Assembly (NCBI RefSeq): GCF_009901525.1
Contig: NZ_CP019288.1
Location: 558,001 to 622,000, forward strand
Direction of reading: 5' to 3'
DNA: 64,000 bases
DNA from: Kordia antarctica
GTDB taxonomy: Bacteria; Bacteroidota; Bacteroidia; Flavobacteriales; Flavobacteriaceae
Each line of letters opens with the position of its first letter. Within the stretch, counting starts at the first letter, position 1. Shown here one piece after another: positions 44,080 through 53,124 of this stretch. The notes under the pieces were generated by a model, which had not been told where the DNA came from, made no database searches, and saw nothing but the letters and a program-made list of their open reading frames with translations. The position numbers and the translations under genes were made by a program.

Positions 44080-44703
44080 ATGAATTATTGGAAGATTTTA
44101 TTTACACTTAGTGTGATTCTCCTCTTTATTGTTGCCTGTGATCACAACTACAAAGACGATAAAAAAATGCCTGATGGTTTGCGAAAAGTTATGTTGGGAG
44201 AAAACAACTTGAATTTTAAGTATTGGCTTGGCTCTTCTGACAATTCTAATGATGAAAAATCGTATCAATTATATATCGCTGACGATTCCTTAAAACATCT
44301 TAACCTTCTTCCGAAAGGTCTTTATGATATTCGTTTCTCTTATAGTACTGACGACATTCAAACTATAACGTTCTATACTGATACTATATTCAATACAAAA
44401 GATGTAAAACTGCTCTCGGATAATATTTTAGGCGTTCAAGTTCATTATAAAAGCGATGAATATTTGAAAACAGAAGTATTTGATTATCAGAATAATGCTA
44501 TACGAAAAATTGCATCATTAACTTCTTTTGTGGATTATTTTTCATTCAATGATACTTATGACTGTTCTAAAATTTTCAATACAGATTACACTACTGTTTT
44601 GATTATCTTCAATGAAAATATAAAGCAAAAAAAAGGAAAAGCTAATTTTAAAAAAAACTTAGTAGTTTACAAAAATGTTCAAAATAGAATTGAAAAAAAT
44701 TAA
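44080..44703 (+). CDS. Lipoprotein of unknown function
   Basis: ATG 44080 gives a signal with lipobox 'IVAC' (about residue 20); the 30 bp upstream in frame are not needed. The 207-residue mature part is polar, rich in Asp/Asn/Lys/Tyr, with beta-type strands and no motif I know. The small frame 5 bp downstream may be its operon partner. Confidence 0.75.
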   Translation: MNYWKILFTLSVILLFIVACDHNYKDDKKMPDGLRKVMLGENNLNFKYWLGSSDNSNDEKSYQLYIADDSLKHLNLLPKGLYDIRFSYSTDDIQTITFYTDTIFNTKDVKLLSDNILGVQVHYKSDEYLKTEVFDYQNNAIRKIASLTSFVDYFSFNDTYDCSKIFNTDYTTVLIIFNENIKQKKGKANFKKNLVVYKNVQNRIEKN

Positions 44704-44708
44704 AAGGT

Positions 44709-44930
44709 TTGAAAACGCTTATTCTAGAAAAAATTGTTGATTATACATTTAATATTGATAGCAATTATTTCATTGATAATGAAGAAAAACTATTGTTTCA
44801 AAACATCATTGCAAAATTAAAAAATGTTAGTAATGACGAAAATTATATCACCATGTTAGATGATGTATTAAATGATCTTAATCAATTTTCAAACAAAACA
44901 GTTTCAGAAATTAAGGCTGAAATTAATTAG
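44709..44930 (+). CDS. Small acidic hypothetical protein
   Basis: The 73-codon frame starts with TTG at 44709, only 5 bp after the lipoprotein stop, with 'aaagg' upstream. The product is helical and acidic (FQNIIAKLKNVSNDE, DDVLNDLNQF) and looks like a small immunity- or chaperone-sized protein, but nothing identifies it. Confidence 0.5.
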   Translation: MKTLILEKIVDYTFNIDSNYFIDNEEKLLFQNIIAKLKNVSNDENYITMLDDVLNDLNQFSNKTVSEIKAEIN

Positions 44931-44986
44931 TTTTCATTAATAATTTCCCTTCAATTACCTCTTATCCTTACCTTATATCATTTGCT

Positions 44987-45667
44987 TTATCCCAACAATG
45001 AAACACCATTTAAATCAGTAGTTAGCACTTCGCTCATGTAGTTAAAAAATGGGCGAATTGCTTTGAATGCTTTATCTACTTCTTCCATAAATTCTGGAGA
45101 AGTCACTTCTTTATCCGTAAATTTTTTGGTAAAAATAAATTGCTTCTTTTTGATTAAATCAATATTTGCATCTTCTTTGCTAAATCCTCTTGGAGCTGAT
45201 TTCACTTCATCTCCAACAAATTCTCCCCAAATAGTATTGAATGATTTTTTAGCAAGAATTTTTCTAATTTCTGCTGAATCCGTTTCAAATTCTTTGCGAA
45301 TTCTTAATAAATCTTCTTTTGTTGGTTCCCAAAATCCAGTAGCTATAAACGATTCATTATTTGGCTGAATATGAACATAATAACCGCCACGTAATGCAGG
45401 TTTCAATCTATGAAAGCTTCCGCCAAAATGTGTTTTATATGGAGTTTTATCTTTAGAAAATCGTACATCACGATACACACGAAAAATTTTTACTTTATCA
45501 ATTTTATCGTGTTTGTTCAAATGTTCAGAAAGTTGATTGTAAAATTGTTTTACTTCATTCTCAATTTCTTTGAACTCTTTTTTATTTTCTGTAAACCATT
45601 CTCTATTGTTATTTTTGCTGAGTCTATTAAAAAAAGAAAAGACTTCTCTAGGAATTGTTTCGTTCAT
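44987..45667 (-). CDS. DUF2461 domain protein
   Basis: The likely start is ATG 45667, giving 'MNETIPREVFSFFNRLSKNN' at the N-terminus. The family blocks are 'NREWFTENKKEFKEIENEV', 'IFRVYRDVRFSKDKTPYKTH' and 'ALRGGYYVHIQPNNESFIAT'. This is DUF2461 (TIGR02453), a widespread cytoplasmic family of unknown activity. The 227-residue length is normal. In-frame codons upstream of the ATG are not likely coding. Confidence 0.92.
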   Translation of the reverse strand: MNETIPREVFSFFNRLSKNNNREWFTENKKEFKEIENEVKQFYNQLSEHLNKHDKIDKVKIFRVYRDVRFSKDKTPYKTHFGGSFHRLKPALRGGYYVHIQPNNESFIATGFWEPTKEDLLRIRKEFETDSAEIRKILAKKSFNTIWGEFVGDEVKSAPRGFSKEDANIDLIKKKQFIFTKKFTDKEVTSPEFMEEVDKAFKAIRPFFNYMSEVLTTDLNGVSLLG

Positions 45668-45812
45668 GTTGTGTTTTTTACGAAAATACAAAATAATACA
45701 TTGCTTAAAAAATCTTAATTGTCCCAAAAGAGTAAGTTCTTATCGATTTTTTGTATTGAATTTTAAAGCAATTTTAGAATTAGACAGTATCTTAAATCCT
45801 TCTGATGATGAA

Positions 45813-46148
45813 TTAAGAAACCTTCAATCCATTTGGAATTTTTGCAGAAGGTTGCATTAAAATGACATCATCGCCATTGACCGCGCCCATAAGTAAACAT
45901 TCTGAAAAGAAATTGGCAATTTGCTTCTTTGGAAAGTTTACAACTGCCATAATTTGTTTGCCGATTAATTCTTCTTTGGAATACCGCTTGGTAATTTGCG
46001 CAGAAGATGTGCGAATACCGATTTCCTCGCCAAAGTCAATTGTGAGTTGATACGCTGGTTTTCTGGCTTTTGGAAAATCAGTTGCTTCGATAATTGTTCC
46101 AATACGCATGTCTACTTTTTCAAAATCGTTCCAACTTAAGGCTTCCAT
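45813..46148 (-). CDS. csaA: tRNA-binding protein CsaA
   Basis: From ATG 46148 the 111-residue product matches CsaA, a dimeric OB-fold tRNA-binding/chaperone protein: 'SWNDFEKVDMRIGTIIEA', 'YQLTIDFGEEIGIRTSSAQIT' and 'NFPKKQIANFFSECLLMGA'. ATG 46175 would add nine residues. It may act in tRNA handling or protein export; export function is shown only in Bacillus. It is divergent from the next gene. Confidence 0.93.
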   Translation of the reverse strand: MEALSWNDFEKVDMRIGTIIEATDFPKARKPAYQLTIDFGEEIGIRTSSAQITKRYSKEELIGKQIMAVVNFPKKQIANFFSECLLMGAVNGDDVILMQPSAKIPNGLKVS

Positions 46149-46192
46149 TCTATTTTTTTGAGTAAATTTAAACATTAAAAACTATAAATCAA

Positions 46193-46747
46193 ATGGCACT
46201 TACACCTTCAAATATGCTTCCGCTTGGCACAAAAGCTCCCGATTTTTCATTAATTGATACAATTTCAGATACAACTATTTCTTTACACGATGAAAAAGGA
46301 ACTAAAGGAACAGTTATTATGTTTATTTGTAATCATTGCCCGTTTGTAATTCATGTAAATGAAGGAATTGTGAAATTGGCGAATGATTTTATGTCGAAAG
46401 GAATTGGTTTTATTGCAATTTCGAGCAATGATGTAGCCAATTATCCAGCTGATTCGCCTGATTTGATGAAGAAAAATGCTGAAAAGCAAAAATTCCCTTT
46501 TGTGTATTTGTATGATGAAACACAGGAAGTTGCCAAAAAATATGATGCAGCTTGCACGCCCGATTTTTATATTTTTGAAGAAGAATTAACGTTAGCTTAC
46601 AGAGGACAACTAGACAATTCGCGACCAAATAATGGAATTCCAGTTACAGGAACAGCTATGCGCGAAGCTTTAGATACATTACTGAAAGGAGAAAAAATAT
46701 CGGAAGTTCAGAAACCGAGTATTGGTTGTGGAATTAAGTGGTTTTAG
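46193..46747 (+). CDS. Thioredoxin-like/AhpC-TSA family protein (peroxiredoxin-like)
   Basis: The 184-residue protein has a thioredoxin fold of the PRX-like1 group, with the active site 'CNHCPF' (two cysteines in CxxC) after 'KGTVIMFI', then 'GIGFIAISSNDVANYP' and 'DYAACTPDFYIF'-type residues ('AACTPDFYIFEEEL'). No signal peptide, so it is cytoplasmic. It probably reduces disulphides or peroxides. Confidence 0.9.
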   Translation: MALTPSNMLPLGTKAPDFSLIDTISDTTISLHDEKGTKGTVIMFICNHCPFVIHVNEGIVKLANDFMSKGIGFIAISSNDVANYPADSPDLMKKNAEKQKFPFVYLYDETQEVAKKYDAACTPDFYIFEEELTLAYRGQLDNSRPNNGIPVTGTAMREALDTLLKGEKISEVQKPSIGCGIKWF

Positions 46748-46850
46748 CTATGAGTTATGCACTTCGACTTCGCTCAGTGTGAAAAGTTTATGAGTTTATG
46801 AGTTTATGAGAAATTACTATTTTGATTGCTATTAATTGTCATTTCGATTT

Positions 46851-47834
46851 CTATGACATTTGCAAACGATTTTGGTAAAAAGTTTGATTTTTTATTAGTG
46901 CCATTGTAATATGTATTAGTTTATTGCGAACTGCATTTAATACACTCATTTTATTTTTTCCTTCTTTGACTTTTCTAAGATAGAATTTTTGTAAATCATT
47001 TTCCATTCTCACAGCTCTCATCGCTGCCATTTGTAATACACATTTGAGTTGTTTATCTGCCATCTTAGAGACTCTTGGTTTGGTTTTTAAACTAGTGCCA
47101 CTTTGTTGTTCAAAAGGTACAACACCAGTGAAACAAGCAAGTTTTCTTGGATCGGTTAATCGTGTAAAACCTTCTGTTTTTACCACTAAAGACCAAGCGC
47201 TTATAGGTCCTATACCTGGTACTGTTTTGATTCGTTTTATATTTTGATGGAGTTCTTTATCTTCTTTAATTTCTAACTCAATTAATTTTTCTAATGTTTT
47301 TATATGGCTGGTAAGCTGTTTGATTTGTTCCATATTGATACTAATAATTTTTTTAACACAAGCAAGGTCTTTCATTATTTTGAGTTCTTTATTTTGTTGC
47401 TTCAAACCTTGTCTGGCTTTGACTTTATGACGTCTTTGACTTAATAAAATTTTAATAGCTTGTACTTGCTTACTAGCTGGTTTCCAACATTGAAAATCTT
47501 GATGATTTCTTTCTATAAAAATAGCAATTCGCTTGGCATCAACTTTATCATTTTTTCCACGAGCTAACCCTATACTTTTCTTAACATGTCTTGAATCTAC
47601 AACATATACTTTAAATGAATAGCACTTCAATACTTCATAAAGATTATAGTTATAATGACCTGTATTTTCCATTGCTACAAAAAATTGAACCTGTTTTTCA
47701 GCTAAACCTTTGAAAAATTTAGCAACACTTTTAATGGTATTAGTAATCTTAAAATAGGATTCTAATCCTTGATCAATAAGACAAATGTCTAAAGTTTTCT
47801 TACTAATATCAATCCCTACATAAATACTTTTCAT
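46851..47834 (-). CDS. IS110-family transposase
   Basis: From ATG 47834 the 327-residue protein has the N-terminal DEDD RuvC-like domain ('IYVGIDISKKTLDI' with Asp, 'AMENTGHYN' with Glu, 'GKNDKVDAKRIA' with Asp) and the C-terminal Transposase_20 domain ('KTVPGIGPISAWSL' and 'ACFTGVVPFEQQSGTS' with the conserved serine). It moves its element through an RNA-guided strand exchange known for the IS110 group. The frame looks intact. Confidence 0.95.
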   Translation of the reverse strand: MKSIYVGIDISKKTLDICLIDQGLESYFKITNTIKSVAKFFKGLAEKQVQFFVAMENTGHYNYNLYEVLKCYSFKVYVVDSRHVKKSIGLARGKNDKVDAKRIAIFIERNHQDFQCWKPASKQVQAIKILLSQRRHKVKARQGLKQQNKELKIMKDLACVKKIISINMEQIKQLTSHIKTLEKLIELEIKEDKELHQNIKRIKTVPGIGPISAWSLVVKTEGFTRLTDPRKLACFTGVVPFEQQSGTSLKTKPRVSKMADKQLKCVLQMAAMRAVRMENDLQKFYLRKVKEGKNKMSVLNAVRNKLIHITMALIKNQTFYQNRLQMS

Positions 47835-48010
47835 AACTTTGTTTGACTTTGATAAAGAGCAATTCATCAATAACTCAACTCCTTGATAATGGGCTTTAAA
47901 TCCCGAATTTCTATTTGAGATTGCTGATGAAAGAACGAACTTAAGTCTGAATCGAATAATGAATTTGTGAATTCTGAGTGATTATAGTGTACTTAAGTTC
48001 TGCTCTTTTG
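46851..48010 (-). mobile_element. IS110-family insertion element (edges estimated)
   Basis: The element is made of the transposase gene and its 5' non-coding arm (about 47835-48010 read on the minus strand). Elements of this family often lack terminal inverted repeats, so the ends cannot be fixed. In the arm, gaacttaagt at 47937-47946 and acttaagttc at 47991-48000 are perfect inverted repeats. Confidence 0.6.
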
Positions 48011-48116
48011 TTTTGTTAAATATAACTATACAAGTCTAAAGGAGTGATTTTCGTAGAAAATTGTATCGAGAAATAATTTAAAATTCAACATTCAACATTC
48101 ATAACTTAACATTTCT

Positions 48117-48653
48117 CTATTTCCAACCTTCACGAATCATTAATTGTTCAATATGTGCATAATGATGATTGCAATGCCAAGCATAGATTCCAATATTTTC
48201 TTTGAGACTTACTTTTTCATTTCCGTCTGGATGAATAAAAACTTGTTCTAAATCGGAAGTATTCAAACCTTTTAAAAAATACGTCCATTTTGCGTGCAAC
48301 GCTTTTATAGAGTCTAGCGAAAGTATAATTGGCGCCATTTTACTATCAAATAATTCTGCCCAACGATCTTCATAATAGACTTTGATTATTGGTTTGTCTT
48401 CTGTTAACGTCCATTTAAAACGCGTATAACTATTGTGATGACTATCTGCAATGTGATGAATTACTTGACGAATTGTCCAACCTTTTGGACGATATGATGT
48501 ATTCAATTGTGCAGACGTAAGATTTACCACTAAACTTTCTAATCGTTTGGGGAAATTTTCTAAAATTGCAATCCAATCTGAGATCTGTTCAGCAGCAATA
48601 ATAGCCGGAATTTGCAGTTTCCCGATTGGGTATTTTAATTTTTCTAAATCCAC
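48117..48653 (-). CDS. DinB/YfiT-type putative metal-dependent hydrolase (BstA-like)
   Basis: The 178-residue four-helix protein carries the DinB superfamily metal histidines: 'TIRQVIHHIADSHHNSY' (about 61-77) and 'AWHCNHHYAHIEQLM' near the end (about 158-172). Close relatives (YfiT/BstA) transfer bacillithiol to electrophiles, while others are hydrolases; the thiol used here is unknown. ATG 48653 fits the family start. The gene is just upstream of the PPIase terminator, on the same strand. Confidence 0.88.
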   Translation of the reverse strand: MDLEKLKYPIGKLQIPAIIAAEQISDWIAILENFPKRLESLVVNLTSAQLNTSYRPKGWTIRQVIHHIADSHHNSYTRFKWTLTEDKPIIKVYYEDRWAELFDSKMAPIILSLDSIKALHAKWTYFLKGLNTSDLEQVFIHPDGNEKVSLKENIGIYAWHCNHHYAHIEQLMIREGWK

Positions 48654-48675
48654 AGTATATATAGTTGTATAAAAA

Positions 48676-48700
48676 AACGCTCTGAGATTTTCAGAGCGTT
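48676..48700 (-). terminator. Terminator of the cyclophilin-FKBP gene
   Basis: A 10-bp perfect stem (aacgctctga with tcagagcgtt), a 5-nt loop and seven T on the minus strand lie 10 bp after the stop codon at 48711. Confidence 0.9.
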
Positions 48701-48710
48701 TTGGTATTAT

Positions 48711-49643
48711 TTATTTTACATCCATTAGTTCTACATCGAACATTAACGTTGCGTTTGGTGGAATAACGCCTCCAGCGCCTCTTTCGCCATATGCTAAATG
48801 TGGAGGAACTACAAAACGTGCCTTATCGCCTACTTTCAGTAGAGCGATTCCTTCATCCCATCCTGCAATAACATTTCCTTGTCCTAATGGAAAATCGATT
48901 GGTTTGTTTGATTTGTAAGAAGAATCAAAAATGCCACCATCAGGAAACATTCCTTTATAGTGTACAGAAACCGTTTTTCCAGCTTCTGCTTGCGTTCCTT
49001 CTCCTCTTTGAATAATTTTATATCGTAATCCGCTTTCAGTTTTATCAAAACCAGTTGCAATTTCTTCTAATTCTTTTTCTTCCTTTTCTTTAGATGCTTT
49101 AAGGCGAGTAGCTTTTGCACCATTAAATAACAGAAACGCTTCTACTGCATTAAATGCTTCAGCTTCAGCTCCAACACGGATAATTTCAACTTTCTCAACG
49201 GTATCTCCTTGTGCAATAGCATCAACAACTTCTTGTCCATGAAAAACATTTCCAAAAACAGTATGTTTTCCGTCTAACCAAGGTGTTGGAATGTGTGTGA
49301 TGAAGAATTGACTTCCATTCGTTCCAGGTCCAGCATTTGCCATAGACAATACACCAGGCTCATTATGTGTTAATTCTGGATGAATTTCGTCGTCAAAATT
49401 ATGTCCTGGACCACCAGTTCCTGTTCCTAATGGACAACCACCTTGAACCATAAAATCTGGAATTACTCTATGAAACTTTAATCCGTCATAATATGGAGTT
49501 CCTTGTGGTTTTACATTATTTTCTAATTGTCCTTCAGACAAAGCAACAAAGTTACCTACTGTTCCTGGTGTTTTTTTGTATGTCAAGCTCAATAAGATTT
49601 CTCCTTTACTTGTATGAAGTTTTGCGTATAATCCGTCTTTCAT
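48711..49643 (-). CDS. Cyclophilin-FKBP dual peptidyl-prolyl isomerase
   Basis: Two prolyl-isomerase folds are fused. Residues about 5-160 are a cyclophilin ('[15 protein letters not shown]', 'GSQFFIT', '[10 protein letters not shown]'). Residues about 205-310 are an FKBP ('[22 protein letters not shown]', '[18 protein letters not shown]', '[16 protein letters not shown]'). No signal peptide, so it is probably cytoplasmic. Such dual enzymes speed protein folding. The fusion is a known Bacteroidota form. The start is ATG 49643. Confidence 0.95.
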   Translation of the reverse strand: MKDGLYAKLHTSKGEILLSLTYKKTPGTVGNFVALSEGQLENNVKPQGTPYYDGLKFHRVIPDFMVQGGCPLGTGTGGPGHNFDDEIHPELTHNEPGVLSMANAGPGTNGSQFFITHIPTPWLDGKHTVFGNVFHGQEVVDAIAQGDTVEKVEIIRVGAEAEAFNAVEAFLLFNGAKATRLKASKEKEEKELEEIATGFDKTESGLRYKIIQRGEGTQAEAGKTVSVHYKGMFPDGGIFDSSYKSNKPIDFPLGQGNVIAGWDEGIALLKVGDKARFVVPPHLAYGERGAGGVIPPNATLMFDVELMDVK

Positions 49644-50101
49644 TGTTATGTATTTAGTTTAAAATGCGAAGATACGCATCAAAATACAATTAAAAAATAC
49701 ACACTTAAAAATTTTCTTCTCCAAAATAGTAATGTTATACCGTATACATTTTACCGAGAAACCGTACCGTTGATCGGATTTTTGATTTTAACTTGATTTC
49801 AAAATCAAGTTAAAAATCTGTTTCGTTACAATTACTGATTTTCAGATAGTTAGGTTGGTTTTGAATCAAAAAAACGTTAAAAATATCACGAAAATAATTA
49901 TTGATTTGATGTCAATGACGTTTTCAAAAAAATAAAAGGTAAGGTGTGTTTTTAGTGAATGTATGGTTTTAAAAAAGAAGTTCATTACGGTAATCGCTTA
50001 AAAAACACCAAGATGACAACTTTTTTACAGGAATAAGAAAAAATGGGTGACAAATAAGTAAACAATAAACTAGTAAATAACTTAATTAAAAAATTAAAAA
50101 A
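49644..50101. other. Gene-free region with a 14-bp perfect hairpin
   Basis: Between the PPIase and the small lipoprotein gene, ttttaacttgattt (49786-49799) and aaatcaagttaaaa (49802-49815) form a 14-bp perfect palindrome with a 2-nt centre and no T run on either side. It could be a protein-binding site or a cruciform. No coding frame is seen. Confidence 0.6.
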
Positions 50102-50272
50102 ATGAAAAAAGTATTCGGATTATTCGCATTATTAGTAGTAGTAAATTTAGGATTTATCGCTTGTGAGCCAAACAGCACTTCTGATGCAGGAGACGATAAC
50201 GTGTTTGAAAATGTGACGGGAACTGGAGATGAGGAAGAACAAGTTGAACCTGATGAAAATCCAAATGGTTAA
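50102..50272 (+). CDS. Small acidic lipoprotein (56 residues)
   Basis: ATG 50102 gives a 56-residue product with a clear lipobox 'GFIAC' (Cys21) after a hydrophobic segment, then an Asp/Glu-rich tail (GDEEEQVEPDENPNG). It is followed directly by a strong terminator and precedes the TPR kinase gene. Short acidic lipoproteins like this are frequent in flavobacteria; the role is unknown. Confidence 0.75.
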   Translation: MKKVFGLFALLVVVNLGFIACEPNSTSDAGDDNVFENVTGTGDEEEQVEPDENPNG

Positions 50273-50291
50273 AATTGATTTTTAACAATAT

Positions 50292-50325
50292 AAAAGTCTT
50301 AGACATTGGTCTAAGACTTTTTTTT
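50292..50325 (+). terminator. Terminator after the small lipoprotein
   Basis: A 12-bp perfect stem (aaaagtcttaga with tctaagactttt), a 6-nt loop and a T run. It isolates the lipoprotein from the kinase operon. Confidence 0.92.
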
Positions 50326-50368
50326 ATTGAATATTTAAGATAGATTTGTATTTCTTAAAACATTAAAA

Positions 50369-52384
50369 TTGAATTTACTAAATAAGTGTAGTGTAATTAT
50401 AATTATTTTTTTTACTCAAGTTTGTATTTCTCAAGATACAGATTACAGTGAAATACAACTTCTTATTGATAAATCAAGAAATAGAAATATCGATATTAAA
50501 GAAAGAAAAGAAGCTATTCAAAATGCATATGAATTAGTCTTAAATAAAAGTAATGATTCATCAAAGAGTAAATATTTGCATAGTATTTCGAAAACATATC
50601 TTAGTTTAAGAGATTCTATAAATTTCAAAAAAACGTATAAATTAGGCTTATCTATTGCGGAAAAAGTTAATGATTCTTCTTCTATTGCAAATCATTATTG
50701 GAATCTAGGAATTTATTATATTAGGAATGATCAAAAAGATAGTGCATTTTTCTTTTATAATTCATCAAAAAAGATTTTTGAAAAAATTACACCAAATGAT
50801 ATCAATGTTGGTTTACTTCTCAATAATATGGCTCGTATTCAAAAAGATATGAAAAATTATACTGGAAGTGAAGTTACAACGGCAAAAGCTATAGAGATTT
50901 TTAAGCCTTTAAAGGATTACAATCAATTATATAATTGTTACAATAATTTAGGGATTATTTATAACAATTTAGAAGGTTTTGATAGAGCTATAGAATATCA
51001 TAATTTAGCACTTGACTATTCAAAAAAAATCAATAAAAAAAGTACAAAAGAAGCTATTACATTAAATAATTTAGGGATCGTTTATAGAAATTTAAACAAT
51101 CACGAAATAGCTATTAATAAATATCAAGAGGCTTTATCTCATGACAGTTTATTTTTTAAAAACCCTAAACTATATGCTACTTTGACCGATAATTTAGCAT
51201 ATTCAAAATTCAAATTGAATGATACTACAGAATTACCAAATTTATTTTATAGAGCATTAAAAATAAGAGATAGTTTAGAAATACCTGTTGGAATTGTAAT
51301 TAATAAAATTCACCTCTCTGAATATTATTTATCACAAAAGGATACAGTGAAAAGTTTTGACTTTTCTTCAGAAGCAATGGATTTAGCTAAAAAAATAAAA
51401 TCATACGATCACTTATTAGATGTTTACAAATTATTAGCCAAAATAAAGCCGAAAGAAGACACATATTATTTAAATTCATATATCCACCTAAACGATAGTT
51501 TAATAAAACAAGACCGTTTAATTCGTAACAAGTTTACACTCATCGAATTTGAAACAGAGGAAGTTAAAACTAAAAATAAGAGACTTAGCAACCAAATTAC
51601 TTGGGTAGTAGGCATTTCAACAGCACTTATTTTCTTTGGTTTTCTTATTTATATCATAAATCAGCAACGAACACGCAATAAAGAACTCGAAATGGAACGT
51701 CAACAGCAACGTGCCAACGAAGAGATTTATAACTTAATGATTGGTCAACAAGATCAGATTGAAGAAGGAAGAAAACGCGAAAAAGAACGCATTTCATTAG
51801 AATTACACGACGGAATTCTTGGCAGGTTGTTCGGAACACGACTTAGTTTAGGAAGTTTAAATGCAAAAGATGATACGAGTTCTAAAAAGTCTAGAGAGCA
51901 GTATATCAATGAACTTCAAAGTATTGAAGAAGAAGTAAGAAATATTTCGCACGAATTAGGTGCCGATAATTTCAACTCTACGACGAGTTATAATACAATG
52001 ATCGCAAATCTTTTGGAAGAACAGTCGAAAATAACTAACTTTAAATACCAAATTGAAGATGACAATCGTATTGTTTGGACAGATATTCCTGGACATATTA
52101 AGATAAATATTTATCGTATTATACAAGAGTCCATCCATAATATAAATAAATATGCGCAAGCAGAAAACGTAATACTAGATTTTAAAAAGAATGATGAACA
52201 TATTATTCTTACCGTTAAAGATGATGGCGTTGGTTTTGACCAAGAGAAAAAAAGCAACGGTATAGGACTTAAAAATATGAAATCAAGAGTAGATTTACTT
52301 TATGGACAATTTATAATAAATTCAATTCCAGGTAAAGGAACTTCTATCAGTGTTGACGTTCCAATGACGAAGAACTTAACCTAA
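50369..52384 (+). CDS. TPR-type sensor histidine kinase (HisKA_3)
   Basis: The frame starts with TTG 50369 and reads an export signal (to about residue 21, 'VCISQDT'). The large periplasmic part carries TPR repeats (about 100-330; 'NLGIIYNNLEGFDRAIEYHNLAL'), then a membrane helix (about 410-428), a coiled-coil linker and a HisKA_3 domain with the phospho-His in 'ERISLELHDGILGRL' (about 475-490), and an ATPase domain ('DDGVGFDQEKKSNGIGLKNMKSRV'). It forms an operon with the response regulator 4 bp downstream. Family members sense unknown cues through the TPR part. Confidence 0.92.
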   Translation: MNLLNKCSVIIIIFFTQVCISQDTDYSEIQLLIDKSRNRNIDIKERKEAIQNAYELVLNKSNDSSKSKYLHSISKTYLSLRDSINFKKTYKLGLSIAEKVNDSSSIANHYWNLGIYYIRNDQKDSAFFFYNSSKKIFEKITPNDINVGLLLNNMARIQKDMKNYTGSEVTTAKAIEIFKPLKDYNQLYNCYNNLGIIYNNLEGFDRAIEYHNLALDYSKKINKKSTKEAITLNNLGIVYRNLNNHEIAINKYQEALSHDSLFFKNPKLYATLTDNLAYSKFKLNDTTELPNLFYRALKIRDSLEIPVGIVINKIHLSEYYLSQKDTVKSFDFSSEAMDLAKKIKSYDHLLDVYKLLAKIKPKEDTYYLNSYIHLNDSLIKQDRLIRNKFTLIEFETEEVKTKNKRLSNQITWVVGISTALIFFGFLIYIINQQRTRNKELEMERQQQRANEEIYNLMIGQQDQIEEGRKREKERISLELHDGILGRLFGTRLSLGSLNAKDDTSSKKSREQYINELQSIEEEVRNISHELGADNFNSTTSYNTMIANLLEEQSKITNFKYQIEDDNRIVWTDIPGHIKINIYRIIQESIHNINKYAQAENVILDFKKNDEHIILTVKDDGVGFDQEKKSNGIGLKNMKSRVDLLYGQFIINSIPGKGTSISVDVPMTKNLT

Positions 52385-52388
52385 ACAT

Positions 52389-53060
52389 ATGAATAAAGAT
52401 ATTAAAGTACTAATTGTCGACGATCATCCAATGATCATTGAAGGCTATAAAAATGCATTACTAGGCATTAATTCTGATGAAATGACCTTGCGAATTGACA
52501 CAGCAGATAGTTGTGACGGCGCATATACCAAAATAAAGAACTCGTCTACTGGAACACCATACGATGTTATTTTTTTAGATATAAAATTACCGCCTTCTGC
52601 TGATGGGAAAATCATTTCCGGAGAAGATTTAGGAATAAAAGTAAAAGAGTTACTTCCTGATACAAAAGTAGTTATATTAACTATGTTCAATAATAACTTT
52701 AGGATTCACAATATTCTGAAAAATATAAATCCTGATGGTTTTCTAGTGAAAAGTGATGTAACTTCTGATGAGTTAATGCGTGCTTTTCAAGTCGTATTAA
52801 CCGATCCACCATATTACAGTCATACTGTAACAAAATTATTACGTACCCGAATTATTAATGAAGTTGTACTAGATGATATAGATAGAAACATCCTATTTCA
52901 TCTTTCAAAAGGAATTAAAACAAAAAACTTAACAGAATATATTCCATTGTCACTCGCCGCGATTGAAAAACGTAAACGTCATTTAAAAGAAGTATTTGAT
53001 GTAGAAAAGAAAGGTGACGAATCACTATTAGAACAAGCCAGAAACACAGGTTTTCTGTAA
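52389..53060 (+). CDS. Response regulator, NarL/FixJ-like, partner of the TPR kinase
   Basis: The 223-residue protein has a receiver domain with acidic pocket 'IVDDHPMI', phospho-acceptor in 'DVIFLDIKLPP' and Lys/Thr residues 'KSDVTSDELM'. The output domain is HTH-like ('DDIDRNILFHLSKGIKTKNLTEYIPLSLAAIEKRKRHLKE'-type helices), close to LuxR but with an unusual recognition helix. It starts 4 bp after the kinase stop, so the pair is one operon. Targets are unknown. Confidence 0.9.
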   Translation: MNKDIKVLIVDDHPMIIEGYKNALLGINSDEMTLRIDTADSCDGAYTKIKNSSTGTPYDVIFLDIKLPPSADGKIISGEDLGIKVKELLPDTKVVILTMFNNNFRIHNILKNINPDGFLVKSDVTSDELMRAFQVVLTDPPYYSHTVTKLLRTRIINEVVLDDIDRNILFHLSKGIKTKNLTEYIPLSLAAIEKRKRHLKEVFDVEKKGDESLLEQARNTGFL

Positions 53061-53073
53061 ATTATAAAGCAAT

Positions 53074-53107
53074 AAAAAAGCTGTTTGAAGTCTCAAACAG
53101 CTTTTTT
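53074..53107. terminator. Bidirectional terminator between the regulator and recQ
   Basis: A 15-bp perfect stem (aaaaaagctgtttga with tcaaacagctttttt) and a 4-nt loop. It serves both converging genes. Confidence 0.92.
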
Positions 53108-53124
53108 TATATCTATTAAAAGGT

